Below, in pieces: positions 12,611-24,500 of a stretch of DNA of 64,000 nt. The notes beneath the pieces are model-generated. The model worked only from the letters and a program-made list of their open reading frames with translations, ran no database searches and had not been told where the DNA came from. Origin of the DNA: Gigantopelta aegis (lineage: Eukaryota; Mollusca; Gastropoda; Neomphalida; Peltospiridae); assembly GCF_016097555.1 (NCBI RefSeq), contig NC_054706.1:73252674-73316673 (forward strand), read 5' to 3'. The first letter of the stretch is position 1, and the number at the start of each line of letters is the position of its first letter. Position numbers and translations under genes: made by a program.

Positions 12611-12883
12611 CATTTGCATAAATCCAATATGGCCGCCATTCAACACAGATCCTATTCTCATCATGTCTCCACTTCTAGATGCAGGTTTAGGTGTATATAA
12701 AATACTACTTCAGGGTTTCTAAGCACACGAAACACGTTAAGACAACATTAATTAGAATTGCTCATGATTAAAGTCCATAAAATAGCATTTTAAATGCATC
12801 TAAATTTCTATGCAGAATTGAAGATATGGTGAAAAAATTATCCTCAATTATTGAGTGGCGGCCATATTAGATTTATGCAAATG
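12611..12883. mobile_element. MITE with 33-bp terminal inverted repeats
   Basis: CATTTGCATAAATCCAATAT... at 12611-12643 is matched by its reverse complement at 12851-12883 with two differences. The inner parts also pair (TTTCTATGCATTTAAAAT-like blocks). A partial direct copy of the inner arm lies just left at 12486-12600. It is 273 bp with no coding capacity. Confidence 0.75.
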
Positions 12884-13239
12884 TATTAGAAAACCTGCCC
12901 GAGGGTGACATCAAGTGGATTCTTCATATTTATGGTCTCATACACCAAACACACAAAGAAACATTGTATAGACTACAAGTCCAGGTTGGGTACCTTGGCT
13001 GCCAGACTATTTCCAAATGATTCTGTAATATTATAAAGTGACGAAACAAGGAATATCTCTAGTATTCCTAACTGTTGATAATATCTCTACAGACTGTATG
13101 GTGTTCTGAGGAACACTAATGAACGCCAAAACGTTTAGCAATAGTGTTTTGTGCCATTCCAGTCTCAATCATCGCTCGAAGACTTTAATTTTCTGAGGCG
13201 CGGTATTACGTCAACTAGTACCAACGAATCTGAATGACA

Positions 13240-13515
13240 AACCCGTAATACGTGATCAATGCCGTATCTCTGCCCAGTGCAGAATCGAAAGGGTATTTGG
13301 CAAAATAGTGATTGATTCCATAAATTTCTATCTAGTGTCTCGACTATAGGACAGCCACTCCTAAGGAGATCATTTACTGGAGATTCCATCCGTTTTGTAC
13401 CGCAACAAAGAGGACTGCCACTTCCAGACTAGTTTACTTATTCAAAACTAGTAGAGGACAGACTCACTGGAATAAGTAGAGCTGTGATGACATGTTCTGA
13501 TGAATCATTGTCAAA
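13240..13515 (+). repeat. Unnamed dispersed repeat, copy 3 of 3
   Basis: Third copy of the repeat at 1105-1345 and 5130-5412, closest to the second. It starts near GTAATACGTGATCAATGCCG and ends near GATGAATCATTGTCA. The 350 bp to its left (12884-13239) hold nothing I recognise. Confidence 0.65.
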
Positions 13516-13661
13516 ACACACTGCTCATATACATCTATGACCATCCACTCTCCCACTCTATCACATACACACACACGCAAGCACGCGCATAATCACATAC
13601 AAATAAACACACGTGGACACGTTATGAACAGAAAAAGTAAGATGCATCATGCTAAACTATA

Positions 13662-15110
13662 CTCTGTCAAAAACAGAAACGTATAGGCGAAATATTCATG
13701 GAATTATCTCTTTAATATAAAGTGGCATAATTTCGTTATTTATGATCGTATCACAGTCAAATTTGACATGAATATGTGACAATGGACTAACGGCAGTGGA
13801 GGCGTTTTCGTCACCAAACAGCGTCGCACGAGGGCGCTGAAATCAGTACTTCATGTGGCCACCAACTGCAGCAACCACTGCGCGACATCTCTTTGGCATA
13901 GACTGAATGAGTCTCTGAATCTGGGCACGTGGAATTCTAACCCATTCTTTCTGTGCACAGTGCATGTGACAGTTGCGGAAGCGTCTGAGGCTCCGGGTGA
14001 CGCTGGCGTACACGTCTGTCCAGTTCGTCCCATAGAGGTTCAATGGGGTTGAGATCTGGCGATCTTGATGGCCATGGCAGCACATTAATGTTCTTATTCT
14101 GTAGGAAATCCATTGTCCTTCTGAAAGAGTTCTCTCTGTCGATCCAAAATGGGAAGCATGTGACGGCGAAGAATTTTATTCCGGTAGCGTACAACTGTCA
14201 GGTTGCCTTGTACGAACACACAAGTTCACTTCTGCCGGTGTATGAGATGGCTCCCCACATCATGACACTCCGTCCACTGAATCTGTCAACTTGGGTGACG
14301 CAGTTAATGGCAAAACGTTCATTGCGGCGTCTGTAAACACGTTGTCGTCCATCACGCCGCTGTAGAAGGAAATGTGACTCGTCGCTGAACCATACTCGCC
14401 GCCAGTTTCCCCAAGTTCCACCCCTGTACATTCGTGCACTAGCGAACACGTAAATGTCGACGTTGACGTCGCAGGACGGGGCCAACATACGGTCTCCTAG
14501 CCCGTAAACCAGCTTCTCGAAGTTGGTCCGAATGGTTTGTGCAGACACCCTTCTCAAACCAGGTATGCGTCCAGCAGTGTTCGTTGCTGTGGCAGTTCGG
14601 TGACGCAAGTGCAGAACTCGGATGTAGCAATGTTGTGCTGCAGTTGTTATGAATGGTCTTCCACTTCTGGGCCAGTCTTCAGCTGATTGAAACTGCTGGC
14701 ACCTATCCCAGAGACGCGGAATGGTGTTCTGATGGACGTTCATGTGGTGTGCGACTGCTGACTGCGATTCACCTAACTGGAGGCGGCCTATTGCAATGTT
14801 TCGATTCGGCAGGCTTAGTCTTGGCATCTTGTAACTCGTCTACATCGAAATGGAAATGAGGCATCATTGCGAGCATTGCAGCTTTAAATACCCATCACTA
14901 CCCCAATGTTTTTCCCCGAATTTCACGTACATTCGCCAAAATATGACCATTTCACGCCGATTTCCTGCAGTTGTCGCACAACGTGCGTTAAATTTGTTTT
15001 AGGGTGCATTTGGGCATGCTGTCCCATTCCAGGAACATTAACAAACATGGTCATTCAGCAACATTGTACCAAAAAACGATATTTTGTAAAATCAAACATT
15101 TTTCTTCATT
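13662..15110 (-). mobile_element. Tc1-like transposon, degenerate
   Basis: The left end follows TA and starts CTCTGTCAAAAACAGAAACG, similar to the ends of the Tc1 element at 43314-44797. The right end was not recognised; a SINE lies there at 15124. The interior encodes a broken Tc1 transposase on the minus strand. Confidence 0.8.
13843..14827 (-). pseudogene. Tc1-family transposase pseudogene
   Basis: Cut-and-paste DNA transposase of the IS630-Tc1-mariner group. The minus-strand start MPRLSLPNRNIAIGRL opens an N-terminal paired-like HTH region with GRPF. The first catalytic Asp (VWFSDESHF) and an MMWGAISYTGRS block follow in the same frame to 14198. The C-terminal SPDLNPIEPLWDELDRR block is in another frame (14194-13937), and the final C-terminus is in a third. 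The region that should hold the second catalytic Asp (DNARPH in relatives) is not recognisable. At least two frameshifts are present, so it is dead. It is closest in this window to the copy at 43485-44482. Confidence 0.88.
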
Positions 15111-15123
15111 TTTTTTTTATCAA

Positions 15124-15454
15124 GGGGCGGGACGTAGCTCAGTGGTACAGCGCTCGCTCGATGTGTGGTCAGTCTGGGATCAATCCCCGTCGGTGGACCC
15201 ATTGGGCTATTTCTCGTCACAGCCAGTGCACCACGACTGGTACATCAAAGGCCGTGGTATGTGCTATCCTGTCTGTGGGATGGTGCATATAAAAGATCCC
15301 TTGCTGCTAATCGGAAAGAGTAGCCCATGAAGTGGCGACAGCGGGTTTCCTCTCAATATCTGTGTGGTTCTTAACTATACGTCTGACGCCATATAACCGT
15401 AATTAAAATGTGTCGAGTGCGTCGTTAAATAAAACATTTCTTTCTTTCTTTTTC
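15124..15454 (+). mobile_element. SINE family A, full length
   Basis: Complete from GGGGCGGGACGTAGCTCAG to GTCGTTAAATAAAACATTTC(TTTC)n. A tRNA-like A box and B box are visible in the first 80 bp. It lies at the distal edge of the Tc1 remnant. No clean target duplication was seen. Confidence 0.92.
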
Positions 15455-15752
15455 TGTCACATTAATTAAATGATCCAGGCTGTATTTAACTACTAATAAA
15501 AACCCTTCCCAAAGTTATCATGAACTAGCTTAAATGACCCTCACAAATATGCTAACAGACTAACACATACTTATTTCATGAACAAGCTTTTTTTAAATAA
15601 AGGATTTGGTAAAACATAGATTTTGTTTGTTTTCGATCGAAATTTTATGCACCAATTTGTTGCCTCCGTGTATAAGCTGACTCTCTTCTTTTTAAAAGTA
15701 TTTCTAGACTTCAAAAGTCGGCTAATACACAGCAATATATGGTAAATTAAAT

Positions 15753-18150
15753 CCTTTTCACATCCAACAGCTGATGATTAATAAATAACATTCTCTAAAA
15801 ACCAGCTGCTTTAGCACAAAGGATAAAATTAGTGTTGCCTATTAGAATTAGCGAAGAACAAAAAGGTTTCATGTCAGGACGATATATAGGCGAGGTAATA
15901 AGACTAATTTTTATCGAGTATACAGAAATTAAAAAAAAAATTATTATTGTTAACCAACTTTGAAAAGGCATTCGACTCTGTAGACTGGGGATTTATTTTT
16001 AATGTTCTGAAATATTTTGGTCTTGGTCCTTCAATACAAAAATTTATTTCTATTTTTCATAAAGATTGTCAATCTACTGTTCTTGTTAATGGGTTTGCTT
16101 CATCCTTTTTTAAATTAGAAAGAGGTTGCCGTCAGGGGAATCCGATATCTCCATATATATTTCTCACGTGTGGTGAGATTCTTAATAGGATGTTAAAAAC
16201 CAAAAAAAATATAAAAGGTTTGACAATTGGAAATATAGAATTTTTGTTAACTCAATTTGCAGATGACACAACAGTAATTTTAGATAGAACAGAAAAAAGC
16301 CTCTATGCAGTTCTAAATACATTGGAGATTTATGCAAGATTTTCCGGCCTTAAAGTTAATGTGGAGAAAACTAAGTTAATATGGATAGGTTCTGAGAAGA
16401 GGAGTAGATACAAATTATGTAAAGAATGGAAATTTGATTGGATACAAACGTTTGATTTATTAGGTATAAAATTTGATATTGACTTAGAAAATATGGTACA
16501 GATTAATTATAAGAATAAATTAAATTCAATAAAGAATTTGTTAAACATTTGGTCTAGTAGAACTTTAACACCATTGGGGAGAAATATAATATTAAAGAGC
16601 CTTATTTTACCAAAATTAAATCACCTATTTTCAACCCTTCCTAATCCACCTGATGACGATATTTAACTACTACAGAGGCAATTATTTTCTTTCGTATGGA
16701 ATGGAAAACCTGATAAAATTAAGCGTACTGAAATGTCAGAAAATATAAAAGATGGTGGTATTAAAGTTACATTAATAGAAGAATTTATTAAAGCACAAAA
16801 AATTGCTTGGATTAAGATTAGTTAACACCAATTCAAAATGGAAGGGATTGATTATAATTCATGAGTATAAATTATTAGGTAATATAATGGTTTTTGACTC
16901 TGAAGGAATAGAAAAACACTGTCAATATATTTATAATTATTTCTGGAAAGAAATCTTAATGGTGTGGGGAACATATCTTAAAAAATGCAAATCAAACTCC
17001 GTGTTTGAAAAGATGTCAGAATATATTTGGAATAATAATGACATAAAAATAAATGGAAATTCAATATTCTATAGAGACTGGTTTGAAGGAGGGATAAAAT
17101 TTATTAATGATTTATTTCACGATCGAGATAATTTTTTTAACTTGTCATGGCTTTTAATATCAATACTAATTTTTTAACTTATCAAGGTGTAATTAATGCG
17201 GTAAAACAATATTTCAAATTGTGTAAAGTAAAACTGAAAAATAAGCTACCGTCTCCATAGAATACCGTTGCCGTATAATATTACAATATTAAATACAACT
17301 GTTAGAGGAAGTAAACATTACTATAATACTTTATTAAATTTGTCGTTCTCAAAATCGGCGTACAACTACTTTTTCAGATTCTGATTGGAAAAATATAAAT
17401 ATAATTCTTTTATGCTGTACTGATAGTAGTGAATTGTGCTAGTTTCAGTTTAAAATAATTCATAATATACTTCCTGTTAATACCTATTTATATAAAATTG
17501 GTTATATTTCTTGTCCGAAGTGTAATTTTTGTAATTTAGAACTTGGTACAATTATCCATTTATTTTGGGAATGCACTTTAGTCAACTCAATTTGGACTGA
17601 TATTCAGAACTGGATTCATGTAAAAAAAAGGGCAGCAACATTAAATTTAATAAAGAAAATGTAATTTTTGGTTTTAAAACTACAAATAATGATCCTGTTA
17701 ATGCTGTTGTACTTGTTACAAAACACTTAATATTTAAGTCATTTCAGTACACATGTACCCAGTTTGAAATGGATCCAAAAAGAGTTGACTGAATACTATT
17801 ATGTGACAAAAGCAACAGCTTTTTTCGCATGCAATTATGATAAATTCACCAAATTTTGGTCAATTTGTCACAATTTATTTAAAACTTAGATTGTATTTTT
17901 TTCTCTTCTTTTGATACTTAGTATGTCCTCGGTCTCCTTTTGAATTTTTCATACATGTATGTTGGATTATTAGTCACATATATTTGATTTTCTAGCTAAA
18001 TATATCTTTAACTACTTTATTTTTCATGTAGTTAAATATCTCTTTGTCATATTCACTGTATATATCTGTGTGCGGATATCATGTCAATAAAAATGGAAAT
18101 GATAATAAAAAACCCATTATCTAAAAACGTCATTAAACAAAACAAACTTT
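15753..18150 (+). mobile_element. SINE family B tail, split by a LINE
   Basis: ACATCCAACAGCTGATGATTAATAAATAA precedes, and GTCATTAAACAAAACAAAC follows, the LINE at 15803-18114. Together these form the ordinary 3' end of a family B SINE. The 5' part of the SINE is too degraded to delimit. Confidence 0.75.
15803..18114 (+). mobile_element. 5'-truncated L1/Tx1-like LINE
   Basis: Non-LTR retrotransposon copying by target-primed reverse transcription. It starts inside the reverse transcriptase (ISEEQKGFMSGRYIGE near 15841). One frameshift precedes FEKAFDSVDW at about 15957. The RT core follows with RGCRQGNPISPYIF and the catalytic FADDTT box near 16254, open to 16666. After a stop the C-terminal domain continues in other frames (ORF to 17177). 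A cysteine-rich CPKCNFCNLE...HLFWEC motif lies near 17510-17570. The 3' end is AATAAAAATGGAAATGATAA plus a short A-run. It is flanked by CATTCTCTAAAAAC (15789-15802) and CATTATCTAAAAAC (18115-18128), a 14-bp target duplication with one difference. Several stops and frameshifts make it inactive. Confidence 0.9.
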
Positions 18151-18423
18151 AAACCTTCTTGAGCTCATATAACTTTAAATGGACTATAATACTAAGTTGA
18201 TCAGTTGGTGCAAATTGATTATAACTGATGAAATTCCAACCGATTCCAAACACCAGTAAGAACTAATAACTAGCAAGAACTGGTCTGACTCATCATAAAC
18301 ACAAATAAAACTAGAAACACCCTGTTGAAAACTAGCATCAGACACTCGTTTTCAGTCTCTCAGTATTACCACACAAACTATATCTGACATAACAACAAAT
18401 GCAGGTGTGTTTTCTAACTACTG

Positions 18424-18429
18424 TTTATT
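18424..18429 (-). promoter_or_regulatory. Candidate CHCHD1 polyadenylation signal
   Basis: TTTATT on the plus strand, that is AATAAA on the minus strand, about 130 nt downstream of the CHCHD1 stop codon. No other gene end is nearby. Confidence 0.5.
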
Positions 18430-18559
18430 AATAAAATAATCTGTATGGATTATGTCAATCGTCACTACACTCGGGGTATGGCAGGCACACAATGTCAACT
18501 GAAGAGTCCTTCAGGCACTCCTACTAATACTTGTCCATGTCAAACACCTCAACTTCTAT

Positions 18560-21500
18560 TCAATCTGAAATAGAGAGAGCAAACATTTAATATTTAGTCA
18601 ATATGTACAAGTGTGGGTAAAAAAAAAATATATATATTGTCGGGTATTCTGACTATATAGATTCTGCAATGCTTAAAATTTGTAAGTGGCAAGTCATTTT
18701 TTTCCTCTCAACCTATACTTCTGATGATCCTTCATTCTTAATTTTATTGACTGTCTTCAAAGATTTACTTGAAAGTTTTATTTTGCTGTTGAAGATATTT
18801 GATCACCTGTCTCAACTTTAAAAAGTTCATAATTAAAAAAAGAAAATGAAAAAGTAGATTCTTGAAATTTAAAATAAAACAAATCAAAGTGAAATATTAT
18901 TAAAAACAACAACAACAACAACAACAGTTTGTGATCCTGTCAAATATATACTGATTAACAGGACTGAGTTTATCACACTGGAATATCTATTTATTTCACA
19001 CGGAACAAGGTTAGGTTAAAAAATATTTTGTCAGTGCAGCAAGAAAAATATGTTGCATATTAAATGTTAATCTACTGACTTTTCCTAAAAACAGTGAAGT
19101 TATGTTAAAAGCACATGGTCTTGTTTTTCTACAAAGTAGGTGATTTTTTTATAATACAATCAAGAAGACATTTAATAAACTACAATTAAAAAAGATAGAT
19201 AATGTCTACTACTTTTACAAATTAAACAATTATGTTACTAGAAACACGTTGAATATACAGACACTGATATTCTAAACAAGAAAACATATTTAATATATGT
19301 CTAATCATAGAAATATTTTATTAGTTGGAAACATCTTACAATGCAGCAAACTCAGGAATGTCCCTTTAAGCTACTGATTTTTCTAATACCCCTAAAAAGA
19401 GTAAATTTATGTTAAAAACACATGGTCTTGTTTATCTACGAAGTAGGTGATTTTTTTTATAACACAATCAAAAAGACATTTAATAAACTACAATTAAAAA
19501 ACATAGACAATAATGTCTATTACTTTTACAAATTAAACAAATTATGATATGGTAGAAGCTTAAAGCTAGGGTGGCATAGAGGTGTTTGAGGTAAACAAAA
19601 ACAGATTTTATTAATTTTATTTCAAAAGTCGTAGAGATCATTAATCGTGTTAAGGCAACAGGTACATGTAGGATTGACTTATGGGTGAAAGGGAGCAAGT
19701 CATGACAAATCAGCAAACAAAAATATCTTTACTTCTTTCACAATAATCATGAAATAGGGTGGGTGGGGACGGCAGTTCTGTATAGAACTTTCAACACAGG
19801 AGTGGATTTTAAAGAAAAAGTTAACATGGCTATTTCATGTAAAGAGGCTATTTTCATTTGTCAAGTGGTACAGCTAACAACAAATGACCAGGTGTCACTA
19901 TAATAGAGAAATAAAATACATGTAAGAGTGGCTTGTGTGAAGAACTGTGAGCGGATTGAATAAGCACCCAGCACTGGCAGATTCCTGGGAGCTTTGAGGG
20001 GAAACACCTGCGGACAAGATCAGAAGAACTGTCAACAATACAAAGAGGTGATTTCCTTCATTCAATGCATCTTGACAGTGTGTGTGCACAAGAACAGTGA
20101 AAGAAAATAAACTAAACAGCAGGATAAACATGCATTCTGACATCAGATATCAAGATGTGATTATCATATATGGAAGTATACAGCTAGGTCCACAGATAGG
20201 TTTACAAGGACTTTGTAAAACTAGATTAAAACTGAACTGAATAAAGGGAGCAATGAAATAATTTTAAAAAATAGAATACAAAAAGAATTAAAACAAATTA
20301 AAACAAAACTAATGAAGTTTTTTTTTGCAACTTTTAAAGTACATTAGAAAGAAAACTTCAATTTTAATAGTAACTCTGGTAAAACTCCATTTGCTATTAA
20401 TGTTTGTAAAACTAGTTTTAATGGCTGCAAATGGTTAAATATAATGTTACAGCTATCTCCAAATTACAAACAGTGATCCTTTAGTCTAGAACCTCATAAA
20501 AGCTTTATTCTTGAACTGTGTTTTTAGTTGTACTATGGGAGAATGAAATAAAACTATACCAATACTGCAGTAATATTAATGAAGCAATAAGAGTTATTTT
20601 GTCAACTATCATTGGCTATTGGATGTAAAATATGTAGTCTTCACAGGAAACCTGCTATTTCTTTCTATTAGTGGTAAGGGATCTGTTATATGCACTCATT
20701 CATTCATTTCAACTTATTTTTTGTGCTTACATCCAATTACGGTTCAAGCATGCTGTCTTGGGCACACACCTCAGCTATCTGGGTTGTCTGTCCAGGACAG
20801 GGGGTTAGTTGTTAGTGGTTAGTGAGAGAGAGAAGAGGGTGTAGTGGTCTTACACCTACCCATTGAGTCGTTAAAGCTCGCTCTGGGTGGGAGCCAGTAC
20901 CGGGCTGCGAACCATGTACCTACCAGCCTTATGTCCGATGGCGTAACCACGACACCACCGAGGCCTGTTATATGCACTTACCCATAGCCTTTGATATACT
21001 AGTTGTGATGCACTGATTGGAATGGGAAAAATTCAATCAGAGAATGAGTCCATCAAGGGGTTTTGATCCTTCAACCCAAGCTCCTCAGGTGAATGCTCCA
21101 CTGACTGAGCTAGACCTCACCCCTTAGTTAAATGGGGCTGGGAGGGGGTAACTGTGTATGAAGGAGTTTTGTATTGGGAACTCTATTAATGTACCCACAT
21201 CCTTAAAGGTTCAGGCACGCCGACCTTGGATCCAGTCTCTGACATCGCCAGTGGTTTATATTTTTGTTTTGTCTAGGCGTGTCAAAACTGATTGACATTC
21301 AGAGCAATTCGTCTACTTTTGTGATGTCTGCATCATCAATACTTTAACATCCAATTGATAGAAGATGAATTACTTTGAATTACTGCACTCGGTGAACATG
21401 AGACAGGATGTAGTTCAGTGGTAGAGTGCTTGCATGAGGAGCAATAGCTCATAATTGATTGCCCTTGCTGAACCAACTGAATCTCAAGTGCCCCATGACA

Positions 21501-24500
21501 AGTATATCACAGTCTTTAACATTAGCTAACTCAAGGTGAGCTGAAGATCACTCTCCTGAAATGGTACTAGACGAGCAATCACATCAAGGTTCAAATAAAA
21601 TTTATTAAAACATTTGTGGCAAGGCTGCTCTCTTAAAACATTTCAGATATGTGTGAAAGGGATGTCATGTGATCAACCGCCTTTCCTGGTAAAGATCATA
21701 TGCCATAAAGCCTTAGAGCAAAAGGGAATACAAAAGATCCATTGCTGCTATACAGTAAAAGTAGCCTGCATTGACCTCGGTGGCATCGCGGTTAAGCCAT
21801 CGGACATAAAGCTCATAGGTACATGGTTCACAGCCCAGTACCAGTTCCCACCTAGAGCTAGTTTTAATGACTCAATGGGTAGGTGTAAGATCACTACACC
21901 CTCTTCTCTCTCACTAACAACTAACCCACTGTCCTGGACAGACAGCTCAGATAGCTGAGGTGTGTATGCCCTGGACAGTGTGCTTGAACCTTAATTGGAT
22001 ATAAGCAGGAAAATAAGTTGAAATGAAAATGAAAGTAGCCTGTGTGACAGCAGTTTCCTTTTCAACTATCTAGACCACATATCACTGTACCCATTTGTAA
22101 GGAACGAAATGAAAGTAGCCTGTGTGACAGCAGTTTCCTTTTCAACTATCTAGACCACATATCGCTGTACCCATTTGTAAGGAACGAAATGAAAGTAGCC
22201 TGTGTGACTGCAGTTTCCTTTTCAACTATCTAGACCACATATCACTGTACCCATTTGTAAGGAACGAAATGGTTTATTTAACGACACACTCAACACATTT
22301 TATTTACGGTTATATGGCGTTGGACATATGGTTAAGGACCACACAGATATTGAGAGAGGAAACCCGCTGTCACCACTTCATGGGCGACTCTTTTCGATTA
22401 GCAGCAAAGGATCTTTTATATGCACCATCCCATAGACAGAACAGCACATACCACGGCCTTTGATGTACCAGTTGTGGTGCACTGCCTGGAGCGAGAAACA
22501 GCCCAATGGGCTCACTGACGGGGATCGATCCCAAACCGACTGTGCATCAAGCAAGCTCTTTACCACTGTGCTACGTCTCGCCAATTTGTAAGATACCAAC
22601 AAAATTAGTGAAAACTGTGCCGAGGTGCCGATAGAGAAATATTTTTTTCCTCTTACCTAACATTGCCACCTACTTTTGACAAACAACCTCCGACTTCAAC
22701 GCCTGATGGACACCCTGGCTGTTTGTTTTGATGTTGGTCTTTGTCTGGGTTTCAATGATAAAGAGTTATGGTTCAAGTTGAAGGAATGACAGGGTTGGGC
22801 AGCTATCTGAGTCTACGTGATTCCTAGAACAAATAGCCCAGTATGAATGCACTGAATCACTGAGTTAATTAAAACTCAGTCTATTTAGACCATTTCTCAT
22901 TTGTCACTGTCAGACATTTCATCCATCTTCCAAGTCTACAGTCCAAGAAATAGGTAAAATACAATTTTCTTTGTGTACAAAACTGTCTGGAGGAGAAAGT
23001 AAGTTTAAGTCTGTGAGTTGTGATAAACCAATGATCAGTAAAAACATTAACATACCAGCAACATTTTAGTAAGTAAATCAAATCATATCAAATCAAAGGT
23101 GATGTTTTGGATTTTCATAATGCTCAAAATTATTTACACATTTTTGTTTAAAATGTTAAGATTCTACCTAGAACAATCAGCCCATAATTACAACCAAATA
23201 ATGTCATTTAGTAGTTTTAAAAAATAATAATGTGTGTTTCAGGTTTCATCTCTGGAAAAAATAGGGTAGGTAGGTAGGAACTTTTTTCTTTTCCTTTTTT
23301 TTTAAATCGTGTTCTTGACATACTGTATATAACTTGTCTACAAAAATCGTGGTAGATGTTGGGTTTTTTTTTTTGCTAGTCAAATTTATTTAGGGTCGCA
23401 GCGTAAAATTAGGGTCGGTCGGGAAACCAGAAACACACAATTTTTTTTGATGGGTGAATATGTGATGGTAGATTTTTCAACAGTGAAAACCTTGTTGCTG
23501 GTTTGATGGGTGAATATGTGATAGTAGATTTTTCATTTTACTTTCTATTTTGAGAAGCAGGATTTAGCTCAGTCAGTTGTGTGCTCACCTGAGGTGCTTG
23601 CATCACAGGAATGAACCACAACTGGTCAAAGGCCGTGGTTGTGCTTTCTTGTCTCTGGGAATGTCAGGGCTAGCTCTGCCACTCGCCAAATTCACAATTG
23701 CTAATTTTAGGAACAATTGGCAAATTTTACTTTAATTTGGCGAAAAAATTTCAAGTAATAATTGGTGTTTTATAGGAAAATAACTGGGTTTCGCATTTTT
23801 TTAAAAAGATAATTTGGCGAAATGTTTTGCTCACCCAGAGCTAGCTTTGGAATGTGCATATAAAAGATCCCTTGCTGCATTAGGAAAAATGTAGCGATTT
23901 CCCTCTGATGACTACGTGTCAGAATTACCAAATGTCTGACATCCAATAGACGATGATTAATAAATCAATGTGTTGTAGTGGTGTCGTTAAATAAAACAAA
24001 CAGGTTTTTTTATTCTGAGCAAAATGTTTTAGGAACCCACAGCTTACTCCCAGTGTCAGCATATTACAATGTTAATATTCTTGAGTTAATTATATGCAAA
24101 TTTTCAATTATTGATCACACATGTAAAACCAGATAAAAGTGGTACTTGCAACTATACATAGAGCATGTATAACCTTGAAACATATATGGGACAATCATTA
24201 TAGATGTATACCTGTATTTATTAAATTATTTCATAAACTGACATAAAACAAGTCCAACAAAATGATAAATTTATATACACCAACAGATCTTAACCGAAAC
24301 AAAATTATACAGTTTAAAAAAGATTGAACGACTGGCAAACCAGTGCTAAATGTTTGGAGTTTAAGAGAAACAGAAAAGAAATGCCAGGAAATAAAAACAA
24401 CAACAATCAGGTGGTCTCTTTGTAATTACAAGACAAATTTAGAAAGCATATTTTCAAAACTACGCAGGAACTGTCTGCGAAATGTCTGACTGCTTCAAGA

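Noticed and set aside
15124-15200. tRNA gene
   Set aside because: A-box and B-box-like sequence is the head of a SINE. The same head recurs in many full SINE copies with body and tail, and no clean cloverleaf with anticodon arm was convincing.
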